Source of the DNA: Prevotella sp.
Lineage (GTDB): Bacteria > Bacteroidota > Bacteroidia > Bacteroidales > Bacteroidaceae
Assembly: GCA_018385335.1 (NCBI GenBank)
Contig: JAHAZN010000083.1
Location: 1 to 51,116 of the forward strand
Length of the DNA: 51,116 nucleotides
Direction of reading: 5' to 3'
Of the stretch, positions 19,994 through 29,561 are shown in pieces; the stretch's first letter is position 1; each line of letters opens with the position of its first letter. The notes beneath the pieces are model-generated. The model ran no database searches. It saw nothing but the letters and a program-made list of their open reading frames with translations, and was not told the origin of the DNA. The position numbers and the translations under genes are program-made.

Positions 19994-22621
19994 TTAGATA
20001 TTTATTTCGTCCTTCCACTTGGTGAGGTTCTCATACATCAGCACTCCATCAATCTGATGGATGACAGCATCTGATGCCTGATAAATCGTACGGGCATTGC
20101 CCTTGCCCTGCAACCAGTATTCGCGGCATATCTCATTGTAGTTGCCAGGTGTCATCGTGACATGACGACTATTGCCCAAGGCATCGACCACAGTGAGTCC
20201 ACTGTTGTTGGAGCTCACGGTGAGGGGATAGAAACGGTTGGTCACTGGATTGCGCAACATCGACTCATAGGCAGTGCCGTTGACCTCCTGACCACCGATG
20301 GCCACGGAGTTGTCCTGTACATGATAGCGTACAAAGTCGCAGATGCGGTTCTTGATGACATAGCAGGCATGACGATAGGTCTCCTGCAGGTCGGGGTCGC
20401 TGGTATTCTCAAGCAACTGATAATAGGTGTCAAAATCGTCCCATGTGGGCAGATAGCCCTCGTCTATCAACTTCTGGATAGCTTCGTTCTTGGGTACATA
20501 GACCGTGTAGTTGTAGTTATCAAACAGACGCATGTTCAAGTTGCCTGTAGCTGCACCTGGACAGGAATACTTGTCCTTGCTGATAGAGGAAACCAAGAGA
20601 TTGGTAGTGACACTGTCGGGGTCGCCACCGTTGAGCATCTTATAGAACATCTTATACTCGTCCTTAGTGCTCACAACATTATAGACGGTCTTCGAGGCAC
20701 CAAAGGGCATACTCGATGCGACATAAGAATGGCCGTTTTCTGCCTTGATAACATCCTCGGGAAGAATCTCAATGCCGAGGTTGTGCTCCATCTGCCATCC
20801 TCCCTGAAAAGTAAAACTGCCGCCATTCACTTTCGCCTTGATAAGTGAACCGCCCTTGGTCTTATAGAAGGAGTGGCTGTTGTCGATTTCGCTCACCTTG
20901 TTCTGCACATCACTGTTTGCGTGGTCGAGAACGATGATACACTGGTCGAGCAAGTCTTCCAAACGGTCTTTGATGATATTCTCAGATACGTTAGACTGCA
21001 GACGTGTTCCACCTTCAAAATTTGGTGTACCATCTTCGTTATAGGTAAGTGACCAACGCTCTGCCTTAACCTCTTTATCTACCTTATCGTAATAGAACTT
21101 GAGATACGACTGATCGGGCTCACCATAACAGATAGGGTCGATGTAATGGACTAATGCCTCATCGGTGGGAAGAATCAGGCCATAGCGAGAGTCCATAGAG
21201 CCCAGATAGGGGTCGAACTCCAAGGCATCGATGGCCCAATAGATACAACTGAAGTTGTCCTGATCGATAAGAGCGGGGAACGCCACCGATGAGTATTCGC
21301 TTGGGGGGAAGACCTTATCCACGATATATACCACACCGTTGCAGGTCATGATACACTCCTTGATGTTCTCCTCCTTGATACCCATCTCTATTTTGGCATC
21401 GTTGAGAATATTGTCGAACTTAGAGGGCACCTTCTCGGAGAAATTGTCAATCATGTTGACACGCAACAGTTTGGAGAGCACAAGGTCGGTCACGTTCTCC
21501 CACTTGCCAAACTGACGCTTCAGGGCAGAAGACTCGAACCAGTTGGTCAGGGCATCGTTGGTTGGAACGATCATAGCGCCAGCATCATAATGGAGGTCGT
21601 AGCCCATGGTGTTGCTGTACATATAGTGGTTCCAGCCTGGGTCGAAGGCCAACAGGGCTCCTACCTTATTGTTGTCCGAGTCATATTGTAGTTTGCCATC
21701 AGCAGAGAGTTCACTGAAATAGCGTTTCACAAACACCGAGTCCTGATTGTTATAAAGACGGTTATACTCCTTGGTGGCATTATGATTATAGAACGGCGCA
21801 CTGAATCTGTCGAGCAACTCACCCCACTGTGAGGTGAGCGGGTTGGTACGGATGACCTCAGCCATGTTGGTGGCGGGCTCCATCACACCATCCACCTTAT
21901 GGATATAACCATTCTTGCAGGTGATATCACGCTCGATGATCTTCCTTCCGTTGACATAGGCCTCTGAAATAGAAGAAGCCTCGCCGTTGGTCAGCCATCT
22001 CAAGTCTGAATCCTTCATCTTGTTGTGCTTCATATAGGCTGGCAGGAGGTGAATCATCGTGGGCGCATTGTCGTCCTTGAGCAGAGGGATGGAACGACCA
22101 GCTTCAACGAAGCGGCTCCAATACCTGGTGTGGGGCATCTCCTCTGGTCTGACGACAGCTACTGAATCGTAGATTGACGCTGCCGTCTCGCGTCGCATAC
22201 ACTTACCTGTCTCTGGGGGATTGCCGCTCACGTTGGAGAGGAGTTCCACGAGATAGGCATTGTTGACCATAGCACTGTTGAGAAGCAGTTTCTTCTGCGC
22301 CATGGTGAGGTCTTTATACTCACGTACGCCCCATGAATTGTTGGCAAACCACACCTTATAAGCTTCATCATCAGCAGCGAATAAGGTTTTCGAACCTGTT
22401 TTAGACATCACATCATGCAGTCCCAGGTCGTCAATCAACTTGAGCGTGGTGCTGTATCCACCTTCCTCCTGCAAGCGCTCATAGATGGAGTTGCCCAACC
22501 ATCCTGGCTGCCCTGTCAGGATTTCATCCTCACACGACTGCATTAGGGAGGTTGCTCCGGCTAACACTGCTGCAGCAAGCAAAGGACGGATGCCCCAATG
22601 TCTTACCTTTTCAGAATTCAT
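19994..22621 (-). CDS. Four-domain FAS1 (fasciclin) lipoprotein, 875 aa, first gene of the Sus operon
   Basis: The lipobox is LMQSC (Cys30) followed by EDEIL. Four FAS1-like segments can be traced by the recurring phrases for a failing or fearing position in the chain. They are TLFAADDEAYKVWF (about 80), AMIVPTNDALTNWF (about 350), GLILPTDEALVHYI (about 480) and YTVYVPKNEAIQKL (about 710). Each is followed later by a closing element such as GVVYIVDKVFPP or AVIHQIDGVL. This is the promoter-proximal gene, placed before SusC, which is unusual because susC is commonly first. The function is unproven; surface adhesion or glycan binding is inferred from family and context. Confidence 0.8.
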   Translation of the reverse strand: MNSEKVRHWGIRPLLAAAVLAGATSLMQSCEDEILTGQPGWLGNSIYERLQEEGGYSTTLKLIDDLGLHDVMSKTGSKTLFAADDEAYKVWFANNSWGVREYKDLTMAQKKLLLNSAMVNNAYLVELLSNVSGNPPETGKCMRRETAASIYDSVAVVRPEEMPHTRYWSRFVEAGRSIPLLKDDNAPTMIHLLPAYMKHNKMKDSDLRWLTNGEASSISEAYVNGRKIIERDITCKNGYIHKVDGVMEPATNMAEVIRTNPLTSQWGELLDRFSAPFYNHNATKEYNRLYNNQDSVFVKRYFSELSADGKLQYDSDNNKVGALLAFDPGWNHYMYSNTMGYDLHYDAGAMIVPTNDALTNWFESSALKRQFGKWENVTDLVLSKLLRVNMIDNFSEKVPSKFDNILNDAKIEMGIKEENIKECIMTCNGVVYIVDKVFPPSEYSSVAFPALIDQDNFSCIYWAIDALEFDPYLGSMDSRYGLILPTDEALVHYIDPICYGEPDQSYLKFYYDKVDKEVKAERWSLTYNEDGTPNFEGGTRLQSNVSENIIKDRLEDLLDQCIIVLDHANSDVQNKVSEIDNSHSFYKTKGGSLIKAKVNGGSFTFQGGWQMEHNLGIEILPEDVIKAENGHSYVASSMPFGASKTVYNVVSTKDEYKMFYKMLNGGDPDSVTTNLLVSSISKDKYSCPGAATGNLNMRLFDNYNYTVYVPKNEAIQKLIDEGYLPTWDDFDTYYQLLENTSDPDLQETYRHACYVIKNRICDFVRYHVQDNSVAIGGQEVNGTAYESMLRNPVTNRFYPLTVSSNNSGLTVVDALGNSRHVTMTPGNYNEICREYWLQGKGNARTIYQASDAVIHQIDGVLMYENLTKWKDEINI

Positions 22622-22829
22622 ATCAGTTAGTTATTAGTTGTTAGATTTTTATCAAAAGGAATCACTTCGTTTCCTCATCAAGATGGTTATCCTCTCCCGC
22701 AGGAAAGCGTAACTGTCTTTTCTCCAATCTCGTCACTGCCTATAGGGACAGTCGAGCGCTCGGATGGGCTGACGGAGCGTTGTGCTTTTTCAAAGGTATC
22801 TATCTGGTAGTTTTAGGAAAAGAAGAAAT
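22622..22829 (-). promoter_or_regulatory. Leader and promoter region of the Sus/FAS1 operon
   Basis: A TACCTTTG element at 22791-22798 (minus strand), with TTTT 19 nt further upstream, fits the Bacteroidetes -33/-7 promoter. The predicted leader is about 160 nt. It includes a CGCTC/GAGCG inverted repeat near its 5' end and an A/C-rich, Shine-Dalgarno-free stretch before the ATG. No reading frame was recognised in it. Confidence 0.55.
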
Positions 22830-22859
22830 CCAGAGAGGAGGCCGAAGCCTCTCCCCTGG
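22830..22859 (-). terminator. Terminator of the 1214-residue secreted protein gene
   Basis: A 13-bp stem with two G-T pairs and one mismatch (22830-22842 with 22847-22859) is capped by TTCG on the minus strand and followed by ATTTCTTCTTTTCC. It separates this gene from the Sus operon promoter just downstream. Confidence 0.8.
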
Positions 22860-22924
22860 TTTTCTTATCAATAATTTATTGTATGAACATTGTTGTTGTC
22901 ATAGCAATAGGAGAATTATTCGGG

Positions 22925-25900
22925 TTATTTCACCACCACTTTCTTCACGGTCACCTTACCATCGGCAGCTGTCATCTTGATGATGTTCAGACCCTTGGTG
23001 AGGCTTGTCATACGAGTACCATTCACATTGTAGAACTCAACCAACTGAGCCTTGCTGCTGTCGCTGATATTCTCGATGCCTACGGGATCACCAGAAGGCT
23101 CCATGCTGCTGTTCTCACCATAGTAGTAGAGTTCGAAGTTGTCAACGATCAACCAGTCATACTGTACCTTGGTGTCCTTGCGCAGACCAATACGCAGCTT
23201 TCCGTCAGTCACCTTAACAACAGCGGTGTGCTTGTAGCGACCTAATGAGAAGTAGCCAGATGCAGAGATCATGTCGTTGGGGAGATATGCGGTAGTACCA
23301 TTGATGGTCACCTCATTCTCTGCGCCAACACCAATTTTATCAGTCATGTGACCTGAAGAGATACACTTAATACCCACTCCACTGGTAACACCTTCACTGG
23401 TAGCATAGATGAATGCATTGCTGGTAGTGTCGGGATTAGCCTCGTAAGAAGCGATGTCATTTTCACTACTACCCATACGGCAGAAGGCGTCAGCACTCAA
23501 CATATAGGTACCATTGGGCAGACCGATGATATCCTGATACATATCAACCTTCTCCTTCTCATAGAACTCATAGAGTAATGCACCCTTCTGCTCATCGTTA
23601 TTACCAAAGCTACCCTTGGTTGCTACGAAATTCCATCCTTCAATAGAGTTCTTACCATTCTCATCCTCGAAAGAAGGAGTCTTGATGACGTTGGTGAACT
23701 TGAGAGGATTGGTATCTGATGCCTCACCCTCAGGAATCTGGAGTTTCACCATCATCTCGGCAATCTTGGTCTGATACTCCTCTACCTCGCTATCTTCCAT
23801 GGTGCACTCTTCAATAGCACCCATCACCTCAGCAGCAAGAGCAGCAGCCTGAGCCTTAGTCTCAGTAGAAGCAGGACAAGAAGTAGACTGTGACATGGTC
23901 AGCAGTTCCTCAGCTTCTGCCAACAACTTAGTAAAGGTAACGACAGAAGTCTTAGCTTTGTCGATAGCTTCGAAGAGTTCAGAGAGTGCATCAAACATGG
24001 CCTTGCCATCAGTGCCGCTAAGTGCGGTCTTACCATCAGCAATACCCTTCTTCAGGTTTTCGAAGCTGGTCTTGCTCATAGGCTGTGCAGGAGCGTCACC
24101 ATTGATATAAGTCTCAGCAGAAGCAATGGCCTTGCTCAACTCAGGAGAGATAATCTCGGCACTGAAGCCCTGGTAAACCATCTTGAAGTTATCCCAGCAT
24201 ACCCACTGTGATACGTTGTCTTTCTCACCCTTGATACCGATGCGGAGCTCATCACCTTTCTTGGCAACGAGACCGAAGGCAGTGGAGGTGTACAGACCTT
24301 GAGCAAATGCGATACCAGAGTTGGTCATATCGTTGACGAACCAGAGTGTATCACCTTCAGCAACCTCTACCTCGAAAGGTGCAGGACCTACTAAGCCGGT
24401 TTTCTCAAAGAGTTCAGGTTTGCGTATCCGCTCGTCATAAACATTCTTCAGTTCAGAAGTATTGTTGTTCACATACACAGAAATGGTAGTAGGTTTGTTC
24501 CACTTCATCTCTTCTACATAAATAGGCCATGCCACCTCGTTGCTACCTGGACGATAGAAGCCCTGGAGGGATACCGTATAAACACCCACAGGTGCGTTCT
24601 TCACCACCTGGTAAACATCGAAAGCAGTGTCATATTTCTCAGCACACTTGTTGGTGGCAGGTCCATTCACTGTAGGACTGCCGTTCCAACCGGTAGCACC
24701 ATTCTCATAACGAGCGTTCACCAAGAACTTGTCGGTGACATCGGCACCCACCTTGATACTGTTCTTGATACAGTTTTCGTTAGCGGCTTTGAGCTCATCA
24801 ACCTTGGCAAGCACCTCTTCGGTGGTAAGTGTGAGGGCCATGATATCATCCTCGGCACCCCATACCAGGTCACCAAGAAGTGCCTTCAATTCACCCTCAG
24901 CGATATCATTGTCGTTAACAGTAGCGTCTGCTGCTTTAACAGCTTCCTGATAAGCAGCCCATGCTGCCATGTTAGCCTTGAGTGCTTCAGCAGCTTCATT
25001 GACCTTCTTGATATTGGCAAGGACATCAGCCTTTGAAGTAGGATCCTGCAGACCGTTCTTCACGGCATTGTATGCGTCAACAGCACCCTTGGTCATCAGC
25101 GTACCGTCGGGGATAGTAGTGGCATCGTAAGCGTTGAGCAACACTTGGTTCTGCCATTTCTTAAAGGCCTCTGCAGAGTTGCCATAATAGGTAAGTGCCC
25201 AGTTGTCGAACAAGGTCCAGTCACCATCCAGTTTAGAGGTCTTCATCAAACCCACCTGGAAGTCGTTGTTGTCAACACCGAAGAAGACAATGTTGTTCTT
25301 ATAACGACCCTCCTCAAAATAAGCGGCAGCGGCCTGCATGTTATTGGGGATGAAAGCCGCACCGGGGTCGGTGTCGCTACCCTTTTCGTTATATTCAGAA
25401 CCGGTACCGATGCGAGAATCGCGTGCATCGGCAAAGGCGTTCATGATGCTGGTCATCACGGTGTCGTTGCCTGCCACTGCATACAACTTAGCCAAGTCAT
25501 TGATTTTCTTATTGAAGTTATCATAAGAGTTGGCACACCAACCGGCGCGATAGAAGGCCTGCAGACTGAGGGCGTACACACCATTGGCAGCACCAGTGAT
25601 CTTCTGATAGCTGTTATAGGTCTTGTTATAGTGCTCAGCAGCACCATAACCGAAGCCAGGAGCATCGCCTGCCCATCCATTGTTGCCATCATCATAGCCC
25701 GGGTTGGTAAGAAGACTGGTCTTGTCGATAGGATGATTGGCATCAACGGAGCTTTCTTCAGCCTTAGAGATAGCCGTCTTCACCTCTTCAATAGCGGCTT
25801 TGAGCTGCTCTTCTGTAGAAGATTCATTCTCATAGATGGCGGTCCATGCAGCTACATCAATACCCTTTGACTTGGCAAGATCAATCTGCGCTTTCAACTG

Positions 25901-26569
25901 CTGGGCCAAATGATAGAGACCCAGCAAAGCTTGGTTAGCTTTATAAGCTTCAGCAGAAACGAAATACCAGTCAACGGCATTGTCATCATTCAAGAAAGCA
26001 TATACACGGGTATCTGACTCTGCCTTCATATTGAAACCAACATAAACCGGACCTTTGGCAAGGCCGGGAATAGAATCAGCAAAATAGTTGGGATTCGACT
26101 CACTGGCAGCAAAACGATAGATATTGTCTGCCTGAGGAAGAATCGTCCAATAATAGTCCTTCTGATTATTGAAGTCGGTGTACAAGCCACCATCAAGATA
26201 ATCACTGCTTGATGTAGCATCTTTTGAAGTGGTAAACCACACCTTCAGCCATTTTCCTTTAGAATTACCAGTAAGAACAGAGTCTTCAAACAGCACAGTC
26301 TTGCCATCCCAGGCTTCACCCTCTTCAGCCACAAACTTACTGAAACGCACTTTCCATCCGGTTTCACCAACGGAGGCACGTGTTGTCCAGTCGTTGTCAC
26401 CGAGGAAATACTTCTGTGAACCTACATTGTAGAGATAGTAGACTTCACCATACTGAAAGGCTGTCTTCTCTGGCACGGGCTTTTGCCTTACGCCATCGAC
26501 CACAGCTGCCTGCGTACTGCCTGCCACGAGCAAGAGTACTCCAGAAACGAGTAGTTTAGAAATTCTCAT
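22925..26569 (-). CDS. Large secreted protein with threefold repeated beta-sandwich-like domain
   Basis: The 1214 residues begin with a signal peptide (cleaved near 21, STQAA). An N-terminal beta-rich region (about 35-205) carries aromatic motifs such as YYLYNVGSQKYFLG. Three long units then begin LLTNPGYDDGNNGW (286), FLVNARYENGATGW (615) and VIKTPSFEDENG (about 960). Each contains a matching core: NGVYALSLQAFYR, VGVYTVSLQGFYR and NGTYMLSADAFCR. Helical, Ala/Lys/Glu-rich FIVAR-like segments separate the units. The end is a secretion-tail-like segment (FYNVNGTRM, then VTVKKVVVK). No catalytic domain was recognised, so a surface binding or adhesin role is inferred. It has its own promoter and terminator upstream of the Sus operon and may be functionally linked to it. 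Confidence 0.7.
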   Translation of the reverse strand: MRISKLLVSGVLLLVAGSTQAAVVDGVRQKPVPEKTAFQYGEVYYLYNVGSQKYFLGDNDWTTRASVGETGWKVRFSKFVAEEGEAWDGKTVLFEDSVLTGNSKGKWLKVWFTTSKDATSSSDYLDGGLYTDFNNQKDYYWTILPQADNIYRFAASESNPNYFADSIPGLAKGPVYVGFNMKAESDTRVYAFLNDDNAVDWYFVSAEAYKANQALLGLYHLAQQLKAQIDLAKSKGIDVAAWTAIYENESSTEEQLKAAIEEVKTAISKAEESSVDANHPIDKTSLLTNPGYDDGNNGWAGDAPGFGYGAAEHYNKTYNSYQKITGAANGVYALSLQAFYRAGWCANSYDNFNKKINDLAKLYAVAGNDTVMTSIMNAFADARDSRIGTGSEYNEKGSDTDPGAAFIPNNMQAAAAYFEEGRYKNNIVFFGVDNNDFQVGLMKTSKLDGDWTLFDNWALTYYGNSAEAFKKWQNQVLLNAYDATTIPDGTLMTKGAVDAYNAVKNGLQDPTSKADVLANIKKVNEAAEALKANMAAWAAYQEAVKAADATVNDNDIAEGELKALLGDLVWGAEDDIMALTLTTEEVLAKVDELKAANENCIKNSIKVGADVTDKFLVNARYENGATGWNGSPTVNGPATNKCAEKYDTAFDVYQVVKNAPVGVYTVSLQGFYRPGSNEVAWPIYVEEMKWNKPTTISVYVNNNTSELKNVYDERIRKPELFEKTGLVGPAPFEVEVAEGDTLWFVNDMTNSGIAFAQGLYTSTAFGLVAKKGDELRIGIKGEKDNVSQWVCWDNFKMVYQGFSAEIISPELSKAIASAETYINGDAPAQPMSKTSFENLKKGIADGKTALSGTDGKAMFDALSELFEAIDKAKTSVVTFTKLLAEAEELLTMSQSTSCPASTETKAQAAALAAEVMGAIEECTMEDSEVEEYQTKIAEMMVKLQIPEGEASDTNPLKFTNVIKTPSFEDENGKNSIEGWNFVATKGSFGNNDEQKGALLYEFYEKEKVDMYQDIIGLPNGTYMLSADAFCRMGSSENDIASYEANPDTTSNAFIYATSEGVTSGVGIKCISSGHMTDKIGVGAENEVTINGTTAYLPNDMISASGYFSLGRYKHTAVVKVTDGKLRIGLRKDTKVQYDWLIVDNFELYYYGENSSMEPSGDPVGIENISDSSKAQLVEFYNVNGTRMTSLTKGLNIIKMTAADGKVTVKKVVVK

Positions 26570-27039
26570 AAGCTTTTAGTTATTAATTAAAGTTAGCAGA
26601 GTTATTCTCTTACATTGAGTTATACTTTTATATAAATTAACGAGCCAACGCCTTAGGCGCCATGCTCATCGAATTAGTTGTTAGCTATTTGAGATTACTG
26701 AGTAATGTTATTAAAGTTAGTTATTAGCTTGACTTATATATGATTCGTCTTGAAAGACTACTGGTATAGGTTATACATAGGTACGCGTACATATTATATC
26801 TGTACTGAGTTCGTGTTTTCATATCCAAAGGTTAGCGGAAGCTTTTCACTTTGTCGCAAATCCTTTTATCTATGTTTCACCACGTCTTTGCGTGTTGCAA
26901 AAATACAAAAGAATCAGTATCAAAGACAATCTTTACTGTTAAAAAACACTAAGTGTATAAAAAACAATCATTCTACTGATGAAAGATGCTTTTCCACCAT
27001 TGTTTTTCATTGTCATTTTCCCTTATATCTACCAAAAAG
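26570..27039 (-). promoter_or_regulatory. Long leader and promoter region of the 1214-residue protein gene
   Basis: No supported gene lies here. A minus-strand TATTTTTG element (26898-26905) fits TAnnTTTG and would give an unusually long leader of about 320 nt. The leader holds two similar AT-rich segments containing TTAAAGTTAG (near 26588 and 26711) and a short palindrome around GCCTTAGGC near 26650. Whether it is regulatory is unknown. Confidence 0.4.
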
Positions 27040-27079
27040 CATCCCATCTTCCGACTGTTGATTGCCTGAAGAAGGGATG
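27040..27079 (-). terminator. Intrinsic terminator of guaA
   Basis: A 12-bp stem with one mismatch (27040-27051 with 27068-27079) is followed on the minus strand by CTTTTTGG. It lies about 30 nt past the guaA stop codon. Confidence 0.85.
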
Positions 27080-27108
27080 TTTTCTCACTGGGATAATTGT
27101 ATGTTTCC

Positions 27109-28740
27109 TTATTCCCACTCGATGGTCGAAGGTGGTTTTGAGGAGATGTCATAGCAAACACGGTTCACACCTCTCACCTTATTGATAATCTCATTCGACA
27201 CCTTGGCCATGAAATCGTAAGGCAGATGTGCCCAGTCGGCAGTCATGGCATCGGTACTGGTGACAGCACGCAGTGCCACGGGATGTTCGTAGGTGCGCTC
27301 ATCACCCATCACACCCACCGAGCGGACAGTAGAGAGGAGCACTGTACCTGCCTGCCATACCTGGTCGTAGAGCGACACCTCTATCTCTCCATCCGTCATC
27401 TCTGCCGGCACACCGGCAGCAAGCACTCTGCGAGCCTCATCACCAGCGAGCTTCACCTTGTACTCACGCAATCCACGGATATAGATGTCATCGGCATCCT
27501 GGAGGATACGCACTCTCTCTGGAGTGATATCACCAAGGATACGGACAGCGAGACCGGGTCCAGGGAAGGGATGACGGGTGATAAGGTGCTCGGGCATACC
27601 CAACTGTCGCCCTACCCTACGCACTTCGTCCTTGAAGAGCCACTTCAATGGTTCACAGAGCTGGAGGTTCATCTCCTTAGGCAGTCCGCCTACGTTGTGA
27701 TGACTCTTGATGACCTTGCCTGTGATATTCAGACTCTCTATTCTATCGGGATAGATGGTGCCCTGTGCCAACCACTTGGCACCTTCAATCTTCTTGGCTT
27801 CGGCATTGAAGACCTCTACAAAATCACGGCCGATAATCTTTCTCTTCTGCTCAGGATCGGTCACTCCTGCCAAATCGGCAAAAAACTTCTCACTGGCATC
27901 AACACCGATAACGTTCAGTCCGAGACACTCATAATCGTGCATCACATCGGTAAACTCATTCTTGCGCAACATTCCGTGATCAACGAAGATACAGGTAAGG
28001 TTGTTGCCGATGGCACGATGGAGCAGTACTGCTGCCACAGAAGAATCGACACCCCCTGACAGACCGAGAATCACACGATCGTTGCCCAACTGCTGTTTGA
28101 GCTCTGCTACGGTAGCATCAACGAAGGAGGCTGCGCTCCAGTCCTGACGTGACCCACAGATATCTACCACGAAATTGCGGAGCAGGAGGGAACCCTGCAC
28201 TGAGTGGAACACCTCTGGATGAAACTGCACAGCCCACAATGGGGAGGGACCTGCCGCAGGCGCTGGCTGGGGAGCATAATAAGCGGCATACTTCACATTG
28301 GCAGTAGAAGCGATACACTTATAGCCCTCGGGGATGGCAGTAATGGTATCACCGTGACTCATCCACACCTGTGAGCGGGTTTCGAAGCCCTTAAAGAGGG
28401 GGTTGGCAGTATCGATGGTCTCGAGATGTGCCCTGCCATATTCGCGACTATCAGCCTTCTCTACCTTGCCACCATTGGCATGGGAGATATACTGTGCACC
28501 ATAGCAGATACCCAGCACCGGCAGCCTGCCGACAAACTGACGGAGGTCAACCTTGAAGGCCTCAGGGTCGTGGACAGAGAAAGGCGAGCCACTGAGGATG
28601 ACTCCGATGACGGAGGGATCATCCTTAGGAAACTTGTTGTACGGAAGAATCTCGCAGAAGGTGTCGAGCTCTCGGACACGACGTCCGATGAGCTGCGTGG
28701 TCTGCGATCCGAAATCGAGAATGATAATCTTCTGTTGCAT
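27109..28740 (-). CDS. guaA: GMP synthase (glutamine-hydrolysing)
   Basis: The enzyme converts XMP, ATP and glutamine to GMP. The class I glutamine amidotransferase domain (1-195) shows LSGSPFSV, the nucleophile Cys79 in VLGICYGAQ, and the partner His in AVQFHPEVF. The ATP pyrophosphatase domain has the P-loop [10 protein letters not shown] (about 225). The C-terminal dimerisation domain ends [13 protein letters not shown], the expected GMP synthase terminus. The 543 residues are slightly longer than the E. coli enzyme. It starts 10 nt after the MurU-like gene, so it is probably co-transcribed with that cell-wall recycling pair, and ends in a clear terminator. Confidence 0.97.
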   Translation of the reverse strand: MQQKIIILDFGSQTTQLIGRRVRELDTFCEILPYNKFPKDDPSVIGVILSGSPFSVHDPEAFKVDLRQFVGRLPVLGICYGAQYISHANGGKVEKADSREYGRAHLETIDTANPLFKGFETRSQVWMSHGDTITAIPEGYKCIASTANVKYAAYYAPQPAPAAGPSPLWAVQFHPEVFHSVQGSLLLRNFVVDICGSRQDWSAASFVDATVAELKQQLGNDRVILGLSGGVDSSVAAVLLHRAIGNNLTCIFVDHGMLRKNEFTDVMHDYECLGLNVIGVDASEKFFADLAGVTDPEQKRKIIGRDFVEVFNAEAKKIEGAKWLAQGTIYPDRIESLNITGKVIKSHHNVGGLPKEMNLQLCEPLKWLFKDEVRRVGRQLGMPEHLITRHPFPGPGLAVRILGDITPERVRILQDADDIYIRGLREYKVKLAGDEARRVLAAGVPAEMTDGEIEVSLYDQVWQAGTVLLSTVRSVGVMGDERTYEHPVALRAVTSTDAMTADWAHLPYDFMAKVSNEIINKVRGVNRVCYDISSKPPSTIEWE

Positions 28741-28750
28741 ATCTTGATGA

Positions 28751-29491
28751 TTAGATTTGATTTTCTTTGATAAACTGTTCTGCCTTTTCTATGGTATCTA
28801 ACTTTCCTACATCGAGGAGCTTGAGGTCGCTCTGCAGATGTCCGATGATACGGGCGGTGGCACATTGACGGAGATAGAAGTCGATGATACCAAACTTCTC
28901 TGGCCAGGCATCCATCTCGTCTAACAGGGTGTGATGACGGATGACGTGAATGCCTGCAAAGGCATAGCGACGACAGGTCTTGGGGTCGAGGTGGGGATAA
29001 GGCGAGCGCACCTCTCCCGTCTCGATGTTTGTCCATCCCACAAGCCTCATCGTCTCGTCGAACAGGAGATAACGCTTTGTGACACGCTCGCTGACGAGAA
29101 GCACAGCATCGGCTGTGGGGTCATCAGCAAGAAGGGATGGAAAATGGGCATTGCTGAAGATATCGACATTGTGAATGAGCAGAGGCATGTCGGGGAGAAA
29201 CAGCGGACGAGCCTTCTTCAATCCTCCGCCCGTCTCCAGAAGTTGCCGGGTCTCATCGCTCACCACGATATCCATATTAAATTGATTATTTTGCTTCAGA
29301 TAGTCTGTTATCTGCGTAGCAAAATGATGCACATTGACCACCACATGACCTACACCAGCACACTCCATCCTCTTCAGCATATGCCATAACAACGGCTGCC
29401 CTCCTACACGAACCATCGCCTTGGGCATGGTGTCGGTGAGGGGTTTGAGTCGGGTGCCTAAACCGGCAGCAAAAATCATGGCTTGTATCAT
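28751..29491 (-). CDS. Sugar-1-phosphate nucleotidyltransferase, MurU-like
   Basis: The 246 residues begin with the nucleotidyltransferase signature [15 protein letters not shown] followed by [13 protein letters not shown], with HNVDIFSN as the likely metal-binding Asp region. The length and single-domain layout fit the short MurU type rather than longer GlmU or RfbA types. MurU converts MurNAc-1-phosphate and UTP to UDP-MurNAc in peptidoglycan recycling. That role is favoured because the next gene upstream encodes an AmgK-like kinase, the partner enzyme. A mannose-1-phosphate guanylyltransferase cannot be excluded from sequence alone. Confidence 0.8.
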   Translation of the reverse strand: MIQAMIFAAGLGTRLKPLTDTMPKAMVRVGGQPLLWHMLKRMECAGVGHVVVNVHHFATQITDYLKQNNQFNMDIVVSDETRQLLETGGGLKKARPLFLPDMPLLIHNVDIFSNAHFPSLLADDPTADAVLLVSERVTKRYLLFDETMRLVGWTNIETGEVRSPYPHLDPKTCRRYAFAGIHVIRHHTLLDEMDAWPEKFGIIDFYLRQCATARIIGHLQSDLKLLDVGKLDTIEKAEQFIKENQI

Positions 29492-29508
29492 GACGGTCTA
29501 TTGTGATG

Positions 29509-29516
29509 CAAAGATA
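29509..29516 (-). promoter_or_regulatory. Promoter -7 element for the murU-like gene and guaA
   Basis: TATCTTTG on the minus strand, with TTTG (29537-29540) 20 nt upstream, fits the Bacteroidetes promoter well. The -7 box ends only 17 nt before the ATG, so the leader would be about 10 nt. Confidence 0.65.
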
Positions 29517-29561
29517 ATGGATAGAAGTCAGATGACCAAAAGATAGTCGTGTTTTTTCGTC

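Noticed and set aside
26750..27061. Plus-strand 103-codon frame in the leader of the repeat-protein gene
   Set aside because: Aromatic- and Cys-rich AT-noise sequence without domain, and it crosses the guaA terminator.
27226..28059. Plus-strand 277-codon open frame opposite guaA
   Set aside because: It overlaps the conserved guaA coding sequence completely, with no recognisable protein family.
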